64,000 bases of DNA from Pseudomonas sp. PDM15 (GCF_014851565.1 NZ_JACVAA010000003.1:1-64000), one strand, 5' to 3'; counted from the first letter of the stretch, positions 30,186-40,482 are shown. Numbers and translations are program-made. The notes: generated by a model not told the origin, from the sequence alone.

Positions 30186-30656
30186 GGTCAATCCTTCAAA
30201 GTATGAGTTTGGTTGAGCACCGACTTCCCACCCAAAACCAACGTGCAAACAAAGCTTGCAGTGTTGCGGGCGACACAGGACGTACTTCGAGATATTGACG
30301 GGGACGAGAGTGTTGCGGAGAGGAGGAGAGGACGAAACGAGACAGGTCGGGAGCAGATTCGCGGCTTGCCGGCTCGTGGAAACCGTTGGGCGATGCGGGT
30401 CTGGTCAAACGATCTGGCTAATAACGCTAAGGCTTCCCCGTCCCTCAGGACAACTTACGTTCCAGTCGCAACCTCGTCGAAACGCCTTGTGGGCTGTTAG
30501 AACACGGACCGACCCGAATGGTGTTACGGGATCGATCTGGAGGCTCTGCAACAGAGCCCCTGGCTAGCGGGAGCGGGGCAATGATGCGCTTTCAAACGGG
30601 CGTTCGTCAATCGCTTTGTAGTGCTTTTTCTGAGCAACTACATATTGGCGGTGGCC
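30186..30656 (-). promoter_or_regulatory. aceA upstream region
   Basis: These 471 bases lie between the aceA start and the stop of the mini-secretin-like gene, both on the minus strand. A short GGCTCTG-CAA-CAGAGCC stem (30542-30558) and a widely spaced pair TGTAGT-N14-ACTACA (30617-30642) are present. The latter can also fold as an imperfect hairpin just after the upstream gene. No clear -35/-10 pair and no coding frame was found. Confidence 0.5.
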
Positions 30657-31466
30657 TCAGTCGAGGGCTTCGACTTTGATGCGCATGCTCATGTCGTTGG
30701 CGCCGCGGGTGGATTGCTGGCGCAGGAAGCCCGAATCATCGCCCTCGCTCGACTGGCTGACGCCGCCCAGAGGAATCCACTCGCCGAGGCGACCGCTGAC
30801 CCGGGTATCGGTGCTCTGCACGTCGATCACGCCAGGCTGGTAACGATTCACCCGGTCGTTGTTGCTGCTGATGCTGACATGCACCACGTCGCCGGTGAGG
30901 CTGGCGGTGACGTAGAAGCCCTGGGTGACATTGCGGTACTCGGTGTTCTGGTAGACCTGGCCGTAGGGGCCGACGCTGGTGTTGGTCAGTGGCACGCTCT
31001 GGCCGACCTGGATCAGCGCCGGATAGCCTTCGGTCGCCTGCACCTGCTGAGTGCCGCCGCTGCGGCTGTCGGTAGAACGGCGGATCACGCGCACCTGGTC
31101 GCGGCCGTGCACCTCACCGCGTCCGGCTATCACTTCGGCGTCACCGGCGCTGACACTGCCATCGACGCGATAGCCATCGCGGTCCTGAAAGCTGCTCTCG
31201 TTGGTGTCGACGCTGATCAGCAGGCGCCGCGGCGCGGTATCCAGTTGCTGCAGCAGGTCGCGCACCTCCTGGATCTTCTCCGGCGAGGCGTTGATCACCA
31301 GCTGGTTGCCGTAGGGACTGACTTTGCCCTGGCCATCGAGCGCCGATTGCACCACCGGCAGTACGTCCTCGGCGGTGCGGTAGTTGAGCTGGATCAGCTC
31401 GGTGGCGGCCTGCAGCGGCAGGCTGAGGCCAAGCGACAGGGCGAGCAGGCAGGCACGCAGGGTCAT
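30657..31466 (-). CDS. mini-secretin-like periplasmic protein
   Basis: A signal peptide (about 1-21, ending LQA-A) precedes a Secretin_N/N1-type domain (about 22-90, TAEDVLPVVQSAL ... GNQLVINASPEKIQEVRDLLQQLD). The C-terminal part (about 145-245) follows the pattern of the second half of the secretin channel domain, including VGQSVPL, EYRNVTQGFYVTASL and TRVSGRLGEWIPLGG. At 269 residues it is far shorter than pore-forming secretins of type II, III or pilus systems, and no partner secretion genes are nearby. Its ATG overlaps the upstream stop (ATGA). Function unknown; PA2633 appears to be the counterpart. Confidence 0.72.
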   Translation of the reverse strand: MTLRACLLALSLGLSLPLQAATELIQLNYRTAEDVLPVVQSALDGQGKVSPYGNQLVINASPEKIQEVRDLLQQLDTAPRRLLISVDTNESSFQDRDGYRVDGSVSAGDAEVIAGRGEVHGRDQVRVIRRSTDSRSGGTQQVQATEGYPALIQVGQSVPLTNTSVGPYGQVYQNTEYRNVTQGFYVTASLTGDVVHVSISSNNDRVNRYQPGVIDVQSTDTRVSGRLGEWIPLGGVSQSSEGDDSGFLRQQSTRGANDMSMRIKVEALD

Positions 31467-32095
31467 AGCAGGAAACTCCGCAGGTCGGGGTCGAGAACGC
31501 TGATGTCCCAGGCCTGGTCGAACTGCGCCTGACGCTGGCGCACGCGGCCGGGATCGTTGTACAGGGCATAGCCGGCATATTGCTCCGGCAGCTCGCGCAG
31601 CAGCAGGCCGCGGTCGTCGGCCAGCAGGTAGGCGCTTTCGTCGCTGGGATGGTCCGGGTTGATCTTGCGGATATGCAGGTTGCTGGTGATGCGTTGGGCC
31701 AGGTTGAGCAGGCGATGGCCCTGCTTGACCGGTTTGCCGGCGTCGCGCACCAGGATGCGCAGACGGTTCTTCGGGCTGGCCAGGAGGAATCGGGTGCAGG
31801 CCTCCTGCACGCTGCTGTGGCTGTAGAGCCAGGACTCCAGGTCCGGGCTGTAGATGCACAGGCTATGACGAGCCTGCTGCAGCAGGGCCAGGGCGTGAGA
31901 CTGAGCCTGTTCTGGGCGGCTGAAGCGCTGCAGGTCAGTCTGCTGGCCGAGCTGGTAGGGCGCCGGCTCGCGCGGCTCGGCGGTTGCTGCCGGGAAGCTG
32001 TCCGGGTTGTGCACGACAAAACGCCCCGGCGACTGGAAATCGATGGCCGGCAGGTCCGGTTCGTTCGCGTCGAGCGGGGCGTCTTCTTCGTGCAT
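31463..32095 (-). CDS. DUF7931-like conserved protein
   Basis: This 210-residue soluble protein has a low-complexity acidic N-terminus (about 1-50). Its C-terminal domain begins ALLQQARHSLCIYSPDLESWLYS and continues with RLRILVRDAGK, a layout reminiscent of a degenerate phospholipase-D-like fold without the HKD motif. I recall the same region fused to GNAT acetyltransferases in other gammaproteobacteria, which fits the GNAT gene just upstream here. It overlaps the mini-secretin-like gene by 4 bases and follows the GNAT gene by 10. Function unknown; PA2632 appears to be the counterpart. Confidence 0.65.
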   Translation of the reverse strand: MHEEDAPLDANEPDLPAIDFQSPGRFVVHNPDSFPAATAEPREPAPYQLGQQTDLQRFSRPEQAQSHALALLQQARHSLCIYSPDLESWLYSHSSVQEACTRFLLASPKNRLRILVRDAGKPVKQGHRLLNLAQRITSNLHIRKINPDHPSDESAYLLADDRGLLLRELPEQYAGYALYNDPGRVRQRQAQFDQAWDISVLDPDLRSFLL

Positions 32096-32105
32096 GAGCT
32101 CTGTC

Positions 32106-32531
32106 CTAGTCGCTGTGGCGCACCATCAGTACGTGGGGGATGCCGGCCTCGAGATATTCGCCGCCTTCGACCTGAAAGCCCAGGCGTTCGTAGAACGCGG
32201 TGGCGTGTACCTGGGCGCTGAGCTTCTGCTCGCGCTGGCCGCGCTCCTCGGCGGCCTCGATGGCGGCGCGCATCAGTGCGTCGCCAACCTTCAGGCCGCG
32301 CCAGTCCTTGAGCACCGAAACCCGGCCGATCTGGCCGTCCGCCAGCAGGCGAGCGGTGCCAATCGGATAGTCGCCTTCGCAGGCGAGGAAGTGCACGGCC
32401 TCGATGTCCTCGTCATCCCACTCGAGTTCTGCCGGCACGGCCTGTTCCGCGACGAACACCGCTTCGCGAATGCGCCGCAGATCGGCATTGTCCTTCTGCC
32501 AGTGGGCGAGGCGGACGTGTATCTCACTCAT
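32106..32531 (-). CDS. GNAT family N-acetyltransferase
   Basis: This 141-residue single GNAT domain has the acetyl-CoA loop in IGRVSVLKDWRGLKVGDALM and the closing HATAFYERLGF segment common to the family. It resembles the ElaA/YitI-type group of short acetyltransferases; the acceptor substrate is unknown. The ATG at 32531 is favoured because GGAG lies 7 bases upstream, and it lies inside the last codons of the RoxA-type gene (8-base overlap), so the two are translationally coupled. Confidence 0.82.
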   Translation of the reverse strand: MSEIHVRLAHWQKDNADLRRIREAVFVAEQAVPAELEWDDEDIEAVHFLACEGDYPIGTARLLADGQIGRVSVLKDWRGLKVGDALMRAAIEAAEERGQREQKLSAQVHATAFYERLGFQVEGGEYLEAGIPHVLMVRHSD

Positions 32532-33690
32532 CAGCAAACTCCAAACTTCCTTGCTGGACCAGTTCTTTCACCAGTGTACGCCCGTCGTCGTCGGCCAACC
32601 AAGGCGCCAGGTTGTCGCTGTGCAGCGCCTCGGCGGCGCAGACCAGGCGCAGCAGCTCCTTGAGGTGGGCCGGCAGCAGGCGGCTCTGACCGCTGGCGAA
32701 CAGCACCAGGCCGACATCTACCTCGCTCCAGGCCAGGCGTGCGCTGGGGTTGCGCACCAGCACGGCGCCGTCTTCGAGGGCGGCGAGGAAGTCTTCTTCT
32801 TCGATTTCCGGGCCGGCGACCAGCTCGGGGTAGCGCGGCTCGGTCATGAACTGGCCGAACCAGGTGAGCAGCAGGCGCTCGTCGCTCATGTGCTCGGTCA
32901 GCAGCTTCTTCAGGCGGTCGAGGGCGTCCTGCTGGATCTGGTGCGGATCGCTGATCGGCGCCATACCGGCGTCGCTGTAGCGCTCTTCGTCCGGCAGGAA
33001 CTGGGCGAGGAAGTCGGTGAAGTGGGTCAGCACCTCGGCGGCACTCGGCGCGCGGAAGCCGACCGAGTAGGTCATGCAGTCGTCTTCGGCGATGCCGTAG
33101 TGGGCCAGGCGCGGTGGCAGGTAGAGCATGTCGCCCGGTTCCAGCACCCATTCGTCGGTCTGCTCGAAGTCGGCCAGGATGCGCAGGTCGGCGTGTTGCA
33201 GCAGCTTGCTGTCGGCGTCGCACATCTGGCCGATCTTCCAGCGGCGCTGGCCTTCGGCCTGCAGCAGGAATACGTCGTAGTTGTCGAAGTGCGGGCCGAC
33301 GCTGCCGCCGGGTGCGGCGAAGCTGATCATCAGGTCGTCGATACGCCAGCTGGGCAGGAAGCCGAAGTCCTTGAGCACCTCGGCCACTTCCGGCACGAAT
33401 TGGTCGACGGCCTGCACCAGCAGGGTCCAGTCGCGCTCCGGCAGCTGGCTGAAGGCGTCCTCGGCGAACGGGCCGCGGCGCAGTTCCCACGGGTGTGCGC
33501 CGTGCTCCAGCACCAGGCGCGATTCGACTTCTTCCTCGAGCGCCAAGCCCGCCAGCTCGTCACCGGTGATCGGGCTCTCGAAGCCGGGGATCGCCTGGCG
33601 AATCAGTAGGGGCTTCTGTTGCCAGTAGTCACGCAGAAACTCGCGAGGAGTGAGGCCGCCCAGCAGCTGCAGAGGAGTATCAGGATTCAT
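32524..33690 (-). CDS. roxA: ribosomal oxygenase RoxA (YcfD-type, uL16 arginine hydroxylase)
   Basis: This JmjC-type Fe(II)/2-oxoglutarate dioxygenase has 388 residues. The cupin core shows the iron triad His134-x-Asp136 (GPHFDNYDVF) and His198 (LPPRLAHYG), followed by the C-terminal winged-helix region of the ROX family. The enzyme hydroxylates an arginine of ribosomal protein uL16. It heads the four-gene operon roxA, GNAT, DUF7931-like, mini-secretin-like. Length and motifs match E. coli YcfD (373 residues). Confidence 0.88.
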   Translation of the reverse strand: MNPDTPLQLLGGLTPREFLRDYWQQKPLLIRQAIPGFESPITGDELAGLALEEEVESRLVLEHGAHPWELRRGPFAEDAFSQLPERDWTLLVQAVDQFVPEVAEVLKDFGFLPSWRIDDLMISFAAPGGSVGPHFDNYDVFLLQAEGQRRWKIGQMCDADSKLLQHADLRILADFEQTDEWVLEPGDMLYLPPRLAHYGIAEDDCMTYSVGFRAPSAAEVLTHFTDFLAQFLPDEERYSDAGMAPISDPHQIQQDALDRLKKLLTEHMSDERLLLTWFGQFMTEPRYPELVAGPEIEEEDFLAALEDGAVLVRNPSARLAWSEVDVGLVLFASGQSRLLPAHLKELLRLVCAAEALHSDNLAPWLADDDGRTLVKELVQQGSLEFADE

Positions 33691-33723
33691 GGCTAAGCCT
33701 TTGAAAGAGATGAAATGGCTAAA

Positions 33724-33750
33724 ATAAAAACGCCCGGCTCAGCCGGGCGT
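33724..33750 (-). terminator. purB terminator
   Basis: CGCCCGGCT-CA-GCCGGGCG, read on the minus strand, is followed by TTTTTATTTT. It lies 19 bases after the purB stop. Confidence 0.9.
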
Positions 33751-33768
33751 CGATAAGGCTGGTGCCGC

Positions 33769-35181
<1,413 letters not shown>

Positions 35182-35215
35182 TCATACATGAAGTCGCCCG
35201 GACTGGTCCGTCCGG

Positions 35216-36085
35216 TTAGCGGACGGCGGGTCGGCGAGCGATGGACAGCAGGCTGGCGCCGAAGATCAGCGCCGCGCCGATCAGTGATGTGAGGTCCGGC
35301 ATCTCGCCCCAGCGCAGCCAGGCGACGATGCCGGCAAAGACGATGGCCAGGTAGGCGAAGGGGCCGATGAGGCCGGGGGGCGCCAGGCCATAGGCCTTGG
35401 ACATAACGATCTGGCTGACGGTGGCGAGCAGGCCGATCACCAGCAGCAGACCGAGCTGATGTGAATCCAGTGGCTGCCAGGCCCAGGTTAGCGGCACCGC
35501 GGAAATCAGCGCGCTGAACAGCGAGAAGTAGAAGACGATGCGAAAGGCCGGCTCGGTATCGCTCATCTCGCGAATGGAGACGAAGGCGAAGGCGGCCAGG
35601 ATGCTGGCGGCCATGCCGACCAGGGCCTGGCTGTCGAGCAGCGCTTCGCTGGGCTTGGCCACCAGCAGCACGCCGACCAGGCCGATGGCGGTGGTCAGCA
35701 GCATGCGCTTGGTCAGCGGTTCCTTGAGCAGCCACCAGGCGAGTACGGGTGTGAACACCGGGGCCGAGTAGGTGAAGAGCATGGCGTCGGCCAGCGGCAG
35801 GTGGGCGATGGCGTAGAAGAAGCAGTACATCGCCGCCAGGCCGTAGGTGGTGCGCCACATATGCGACCTGATGCGCCCGGTCTTCAGCGGGCCGGTGCCC
35901 TTGAGCAGTACCAGCGGCAGGAAGAACAGCACGCCGACCAGGTTGCGAAAGAACACTACCGATTCGTTGTTGACCCCGCTGGACACCTCGCGGATGCCCA
36001 CACCCATCAGCGAGAACAGCAGGGCGGAGAGCGCCAGGAGCAGGGCGCCCTGGACCGGCTTCACGCTGCGGCTGGGGATGTCCAC
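35216..36085 (-). CDS. DMT superfamily (EamA) transporter
   Basis: This 289-residue inner-membrane protein has ten hydrophobic segments in two EamA repeats (about 12-140 and 155-285). The repeats contain the recurrent patterns ADAMLFTYSAPVFTPVLAWWLLKEPLT and GPFAYLAIVFAGIVAWLRWGEMP. EamA proteins export or import small metabolites; the substrate is unknown. It lies 3 bases after hflD and so probably joins the mnmA-hflD transcript. Confidence 0.85.
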   Translation of the reverse strand: MDIPSRSVKPVQGALLLALSALLFSLMGVGIREVSSGVNNESVVFFRNLVGVLFFLPLVLLKGTGPLKTGRIRSHMWRTTYGLAAMYCFFYAIAHLPLADAMLFTYSAPVFTPVLAWWLLKEPLTKRMLLTTAIGLVGVLLVAKPSEALLDSQALVGMAASILAAFAFVSIREMSDTEPAFRIVFYFSLFSALISAVPLTWAWQPLDSHQLGLLLVIGLLATVSQIVMSKAYGLAPPGLIGPFAYLAIVFAGIVAWLRWGEMPDLTSLIGAALIFGASLLSIARRPAVR

Positions 36086-36088
36086 GGC

Positions 36089-36709
36089 TCAGCTCTGCAG
36101 CAGCGGGTAGAGTTCCTTGAGCAGCTTGCCGCGGCTGAACACCAGCTGCCAGCGATGGCCGCCGAGCTGGCGCCACAGGCGCGCCGAACGAATGCCAGTG
36201 AGCAGCAGGGCACGTACCTTGGAGGCTACGGCCGGTTGCTGCAGAAAGCGCATGTCGCCATGCACCTGGATGCGCTGGCGGAAGGTGCTGATGGTGTCCT
36301 GGTACAGCCCGCCGCAGGCGGCCACCACGTTGTCGTGGGTCAGGCCGAAGTGCTCGACCTGATTCTGGATCTGATCGAGGCGGCTGCCGACGGTCTGCAG
36401 CATGTCGTCACGCTTGGCCAGTTGACGCTCGAGGCCGAGCAGGGCCAGGGCATAGCGCAGTGGCTCGCGCTGCAGGCTGGCCGGGTTGCGCTCCAGGGCG
36501 CTGACCAGGGCCTTGTAGCCCTCGCGCAGATTGAGGTCGTCGCCGCCGTAGACTTCCAGCGTACTCTTCGGATCGCGCACCAGCAGGCTGCCGAGCAGGC
36601 AGCCAAGCTGAGCATCGCTGACCTGGCCGGTGCGGGCCAGCTTGTCCACCAGGCTGGCGGCCTGGAACACAGCGGAGAGGGCGAGCAGTTGTTCCTGAGT
36701 GGGGCTCAT
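36089..36709 (-). CDS. hflD: high frequency lysogenization protein HflD
   Basis: HflD is a peripheral inner-membrane protein; in E. coli it affects lambda lysogeny by binding the phage CII activator. The 206-residue alpha-helical protein has the family start [20 protein letters not shown] and the segment [16 protein letters not shown]. Its ATG overlaps the mnmA stop by 4 bases, the same coupling seen in many gammaproteobacteria. Its physiological role outside phage biology is unclear. Confidence 0.92.
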   Translation of the reverse strand: MSPTQEQLLALSAVFQAASLVDKLARTGQVSDAQLGCLLGSLLVRDPKSTLEVYGGDDLNLREGYKALVSALERNPASLQREPLRYALALLGLERQLAKRDDMLQTVGSRLDQIQNQVEHFGLTHDNVVAACGGLYQDTISTFRQRIQVHGDMRFLQQPAVASKVRALLLTGIRSARLWRQLGGHRWQLVFSRGKLLKELYPLLQS

Positions 36710-37824
36710 GCCAGGCCGGCTCCCTCGAACCAGGGTTCGGCTGTCTCGATCACGCCGCCGCCCAGACAGATTTCACCGTCGTAGAACACCACGGACTGAC
36801 CAGGAGTGACGGCGCGTTGCGGCTCGTCGAACACGGCGCGGTAGCCGTTCTCGGTCTTCTCCAGGGTGCAGGCCTGATCGGCCTGGCGATAGCGCACCTT
36901 GGCGGTCAGGCGGCGTGGGATGTGCAGCTCGACCGGGTTGACCCAGTAGATATCGGAGGCGAGCAGCGCGCGGGAGAACAGCCAGGGGTGATCGTTGCCC
37001 TGGCCGACCACCAGCACGTTGCGCGTCAGGTCCTTGGCCAGCACATACCAGGGATCGTCGCCGGCGTTCTTCAGGCCGCCGATACCCAGGCCCTGGCGTT
37101 GGCCGATGGTGTGGTACATCAGGCCGACATGGCGGCCGATCACCTCGCCCTCGGTGGTCTCGATGTCACCCGGCTGAGCCGGCAGGTACTGCTTGAGGAA
37201 GTCGCTGAAACGGCGTTCGCCGATGAAGCAGATGCCGGTGGAGTCCTTCTTCTTGGCGGTCGCCAGCTCGTACTTCTCGGCAATGGCGCGCACCTGCGGC
37301 TTTTCCAGTTCACCGACCGGGAACAGGGTGCGACCGATCTGCTCGCCGCCAACGGCGTGCAGGAAGTAGCTCTGGTCCTTGTTCGGGTCGAGGCCCTTGA
37401 GCAGCTCGCTACGACCGTCGACATCGCGGCGGCGTACGTAGTGGCCGGTGGCGATCAGGTCGGCGCCGAGGCTCAGTGCGTAGTCGAGGAAGGCTTTGAA
37501 CTTGATCTCGCGGTTGCACAGGATGTCCGGGTTCGGCGTGCGTCCGGCCTTGTATTCGGCGAGGAAGTGCTCGAACACGTTGTCCCAGTATTCCGCCGCG
37601 AAGTTGGCGGTGTGCAGCTTGATGCCGATGCGGTCGCACACGGCCTGGGCGTCGGCCAGGTCATCCATGGCGGTGCAGTATTCGGTGCCGTCGTCCTCTT
37701 CCCAGTTCTTCATGAACAGACCTTCCACCTGGTAGCCCTGCTCGAGTAGCAGGAGGGCGGAAACGGATGAGTCGACGCCGCCGGACATGCCGACGATCAC
37801 TCGGGTATTGGCTGGTTCGCGCAT
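36706..37824 (-). CDS. mnmA: tRNA-specific 2-thiouridylase MnmA
   Basis: MnmA makes 2-thiouridine at position 34 of tRNA-Lys, -Glu and -Gln, using ATP and sulfur handed on by TusE. The 372-residue protein has the PP-loop GMSGGVDSS, the nucleophilic cysteine in [12 protein letters not shown] and the second catalytic cysteine in [10 protein letters not shown]. Its sulfur donors, TusBCDE, are encoded 18 kb away in this window. The gene is coupled to hflD. Confidence 0.96.
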   Translation of the reverse strand: MREPANTRVIVGMSGGVDSSVSALLLLEQGYQVEGLFMKNWEEDDGTEYCTAMDDLADAQAVCDRIGIKLHTANFAAEYWDNVFEHFLAEYKAGRTPNPDILCNREIKFKAFLDYALSLGADLIATGHYVRRRDVDGRSELLKGLDPNKDQSYFLHAVGGEQIGRTLFPVGELEKPQVRAIAEKYELATAKKKDSTGICFIGERRFSDFLKQYLPAQPGDIETTEGEVIGRHVGLMYHTIGQRQGLGIGGLKNAGDDPWYVLAKDLTRNVLVVGQGNDHPWLFSRALLASDIYWVNPVELHIPRRLTAKVRYRQADQACTLEKTENGYRAVFDEPQRAVTPGQSVVFYDGEICLGGGVIETAEPWFEGAGLA

Positions 37825-37891
37825 GGGAATTCGAAGAAGGCTGACTGCAGAGAGTGAGCGATTCTATCAGGAGCGGGCGGTGCGCGGCGAA

Positions 37892-38353
37892 TCAGGCCGG
37901 GCCGCGATAGGCCGGGTCGCGGATCAGACTCAGGGAGTGGCGTTCGCCGGCCAGGTAGTCGTCGATGCAGCGCAGCACCAGCTCGCTGCGCCAGCGTTCG
38001 GGCTGTGCGGCCAACTCGTCGCGGGTCAGCCATTGCGGGCCGATGATGCCTTCGTCCAGCGGCGAATCCGGCAGGTGGCGCAGCGGCTTGGCGGCGAAGC
38101 ACACGCGCTGGTAGGTCACGCCATTGCTCGGCGCGGTGTACAGGTAAATGCCGGTGACGGCGGTCAGCTCAACCTGCCAGCCGGTTTCTTCCAGCGTTTC
38201 GCGCAGGGCTGCCTCGATCAGACTTTCGTCGGCTTCCAGATGGCCGGCAGGCTGGTTAAATACCGCCTGGCCGCCGCTCAGCTCCTCGACCAGCAGGAAA
38301 CGGCCCTGATCCTCGACGATGGTGGCGACTGTGACATGGGGGGTAAAGCGCAT
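37892..38353 (-). CDS. Nudix hydrolase, NudJ-like phosphatase
   Basis: This 153-residue protein has a full Nudix box from Gly37 to Trp59 (GHLEADESLIEAAL then RETLEETGW), so metal binding should be intact. Sequence and position beside mnmA match NudJ, a thiamine and nucleoside pyrophosphate hydrolase. The ATG at 38353 has AGAGG 8 bases upstream and gives the family's usual MRFTPHVTVATIV start; the longer frame to 38467 overlaps a regulatory palindrome. It reads toward mnmA with a 67-base gap. Confidence 0.85.
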   Translation of the reverse strand: MRFTPHVTVATIVEDQGRFLLVEELSGGQAVFNQPAGHLEADESLIEAALRETLEETGWQVELTAVTGIYLYTAPSNGVTYQRVCFAAKPLRHLPDSPLDEGIIGPQWLTRDELAAQPERWRSELVLRCIDDYLAGERHSLSLIRDPAYRGPA

Positions 38354-38668
38354 TGCGGAAACCTCTGCGAAGCGGCTGACTAACTGTCGGCTGAGACCGG
38401 AGTCAAAGCATTCTGGAGCCGAGCTGCTAGGATTGAAAACGTCCTCGCGGGACATTCTGTAGCGCATCTGTAGTTTGACTACACGGACGGCGCCGAGCCA
38501 GGATCCAAGCAGTCTAGGCTGTCACCAGGCTGTCAGTAAATGTCGAAAAGTGCGTGACTTTCTGTAGAAAAACTACAAGAATGCGGCACCTTTCCGAGAC
38601 CCAAAGTATCGTCCGTCGCACCACCCGTTCGACGGATTGTCAGACCACGAAAACAAACGGAGTCCAGC
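38354..38668. promoter_or_regulatory. divergent nudJ/icd control region with two 15-bp palindromes
   Basis: Two copies of TGTAG-N5-CTACA lie at 38469-38483 (TGTAGTTTGACTACA) and 38563-38577 (TGTAGAAAAACTACA), 94 bases apart, about nine helical turns. As I recall, this matches the operator of RccR, the RpiR-type carbon regulator of Pseudomonas that controls pyruvate and glyoxylate-shunt genes. The second copy is about 90 bases before the icd start, so binding would affect icd transcription. The regulator is inferred. Confidence 0.6.
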
Positions 38669-39925
38669 ATGGGATACCAGAAGATCCAGGTGCCTGCGAA
38701 CGGCGACAAAATCACCGTCAACGCCGACATGTCCCTGAACGTGCCGAACAACCCGATCATCCCCTTCATCGAAGGTGATGGCATCGGTGTCGACATCAGC
38801 CCGGTGATGATCAAGGTCGTCGACGCTGCCGTCCAGAAAGCCTACGGCGGCGAGCGCAAGATCGCCTGGATGGAGGTCTACGCCGGCGAGAAAGCCACCC
38901 AAGTCTACGATCAGGACACCTGGCTGCCGAAAGAAACTCTGGAAGCCGTGCGCGACTACGTCGTGTCCATCAAGGGCCCCCTGACCACTCCGGTTGGCGG
39001 CGGTATCCGTTCGCTGAACGTTGCCCTGCGTCAGGAGCTCGACCTGTACGTCTGCCTGCGCCCGGTGCGCTGGTTCGAAGGCGTGCCGAGCCCGGTCAAG
39101 AAGCCAGGCGACGTCGACATGACCATCTTCCGTGAGAACTCGGAAGACATTTACGCCGGTATTGAGTGGAAGGCCGGTTCGCCAGAAGCGACCAAGGTCA
39201 TCAAGTTCCTGAAAGAAGAAATGGGCGTCACCAAGATCCGTTTCGACCAAGACTGCGGTATCGGCGTCAAGCCGGTGTCCAAAGAAGGCACCAAGCGTCT
39301 GGTGCGCAAGGCTCTGCAGTACATCGTCGACAACGACCGTGACTCGCTGACCATCGTGCACAAAGGCAACATCATGAAGTTCACCGAAGGTGCCTTCAAA
39401 GATTGGGGCTACGAAGTTGCGCGTGACGAGTTCGGTGCCGAGCTGCTGGATGGCGGCCCGTGGATGCAGTTCAAGAACCCGAACACCGGCAAGAACGTCG
39501 TGGTGAAAGACGCCATCGCCGACGCCATGCTGCAGCAGATCCTGCTGCGTCCGGCCGAGTACGACGTGATCGCCACCCTGAACCTGAACGGTGACTACCT
39601 GTCCGACGCCCTGGCGGCTGAAGTGGGCGGTATCGGTATCGCTCCGGGCGCCAACCTGTCCGACAGCGTGGCCATGTTCGAAGCTACTCACGGCACCGCG
39701 CCGAAGTACGCTGGTCAGGACAAGGTCAACCCGGGTTCGGTCATCCTCTCTGCCGAGATGATGCTGCGCCACATGGGCTGGCTGGAAGCTGCCGACCTGA
39801 TCATCAAGGGCACCAACGGCGCCATCGCCGCGAAGACCGTGACTTACGACTTCGAGCGTCTGATGGATGGCGCCAAGCTGCTGTCCTGCTCCGAGTTCGG
39901 CGACGCTCTCATCGCCCACATGTAA
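38669..39925 (+). CDS. icd: isocitrate dehydrogenase (NADP+), homodimeric type
   Basis: Icd oxidises isocitrate to 2-oxoglutarate in the TCA cycle. The 418-residue protein is the homodimeric E. coli-like type. It has the substrate loop [13 protein letters not shown] with Ser115, the site that AceK phosphorylates in the E. coli enzyme, and the [16 protein letters not shown] coenzyme region. In P. aeruginosa a monomeric-type idh sits next to icd; it is absent here, where a Nudix gene is the neighbour. A strong bidirectional terminator follows. Confidence 0.97.
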   Translation: MGYQKIQVPANGDKITVNADMSLNVPNNPIIPFIEGDGIGVDISPVMIKVVDAAVQKAYGGERKIAWMEVYAGEKATQVYDQDTWLPKETLEAVRDYVVSIKGPLTTPVGGGIRSLNVALRQELDLYVCLRPVRWFEGVPSPVKKPGDVDMTIFRENSEDIYAGIEWKAGSPEATKVIKFLKEEMGVTKIRFDQDCGIGVKPVSKEGTKRLVRKALQYIVDNDRDSLTIVHKGNIMKFTEGAFKDWGYEVARDEFGAELLDGGPWMQFKNPNTGKNVVVKDAIADAMLQQILLRPAEYDVIATLNLNGDYLSDALAAEVGGIGIAPGANLSDSVAMFEATHGTAPKYAGQDKVNPGSVILSAEMMLRHMGWLEAADLIIKGTNGAIAAKTVTYDFERLMDGAKLLSCSEFGDALIAHM

Positions 39926-39941
39926 GCGACGAGTGGTAAAC

Positions 39942-39970
39942 AAAAAGGCCGGTCATTGACCGGCCTTTTT
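39942..39970. terminator. bidirectional icd/cspD terminator
   Basis: AAAAAGGCCGGTCA-T-TGACCGGCCTTTTT, a near-perfect stem with A and T flanks, lies 16 bases after icd and 18 bases after cspD, which converge on it. Confidence 0.92.
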
Positions 39971-39987
39971 TATTTAAGCTCTCTTTA

Positions 39988-40251
39988 TCAGGCTTCTACC
40001 GAAGTGCTTTGCGGCGAGCTAATGGTCGCCGGGGATTCACTGGTTGCCAGAATCGGGCCGATATTGACTGCATGCAGGCCCTTGGGACCTTGCACAATAT
40101 CGAACTTGACCGCTTGGCCGGCCTTGAGAGTCTTGTAGCCGTCCATCTGGATAGCCGAGTAATGGGCGAACAGGTCCTCATCTCGGCCGTCGGCCACGAT
40201 GAATCCGTAGCCCTTGGCGTTGTTGAACCACTTGACCTTACCGCTGAGCAT
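39988..40251 (-). CDS. cspD: cold-shock-domain protein CspD
   Basis: CspD is an 87-residue single-stranded nucleic-acid-binding protein. In E. coli it is induced in stationary phase and blocks replication. The cold-shock domain (about 1-67) has RNA-binding motifs KGYGFI and DLFAHYS, followed by a low-complexity tail rich in Ser and Thr. GAGG lies about 9 bases before the chosen ATG. It is divergent from clpS, as in many gammaproteobacteria. Confidence 0.93.
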   Translation of the reverse strand: MLSGKVKWFNNAKGYGFIVADGRDEDLFAHYSAIQMDGYKTLKAGQAVKFDIVQGPKGLHAVNIGPILATSESPATISSPQSTSVEA

Positions 40252-40482
40252 GCTGACATCCCTCTGCAAAGGACTCCATCACTGGAGTATCATCCACTTC
40301 AGCTCCACGTCCGACTTCGGCCGTAAAGGGCGCTAGCCGCGGAACCCCGATACCCGAGAAGGGTATTCACTGTTTGTAACACCGTTTTGCCTTTAGTCAA
40401 GGTGCTAGGGCGGCCGGCTGAGAAACCGATCAAACTCCGTCTAGCATCAACCTCCGACCGGTCACGAGACCATTAGTTCAGC
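40252..40482. promoter_or_regulatory. divergent cspD/clpS promoter region
   Basis: These 231 bases serve two divergent genes. The cspD side should contain a structured 5' leader, but no clear hairpin or -35/-10 pair was fixed by eye. Confidence 0.4.

Noticed and set aside
30186-30248. N-terminal extension of AceA
   Set aside because: The 21 extra residues are not found in AceA, and GAAGGA precedes the internal ATG at 30185.
30657-31466. A type II secretion or type IV pilus secretin
   Set aside because: The protein is only 269 residues, and no ATPase, pseudopilin or pilotin gene is nearby.
38354-38467. N-terminal extension of the Nudix protein
   Set aside because: The extension is not conserved in the family, crosses into a likely operator region, and the internal ATG at 38353 has a better ribosome binding site.
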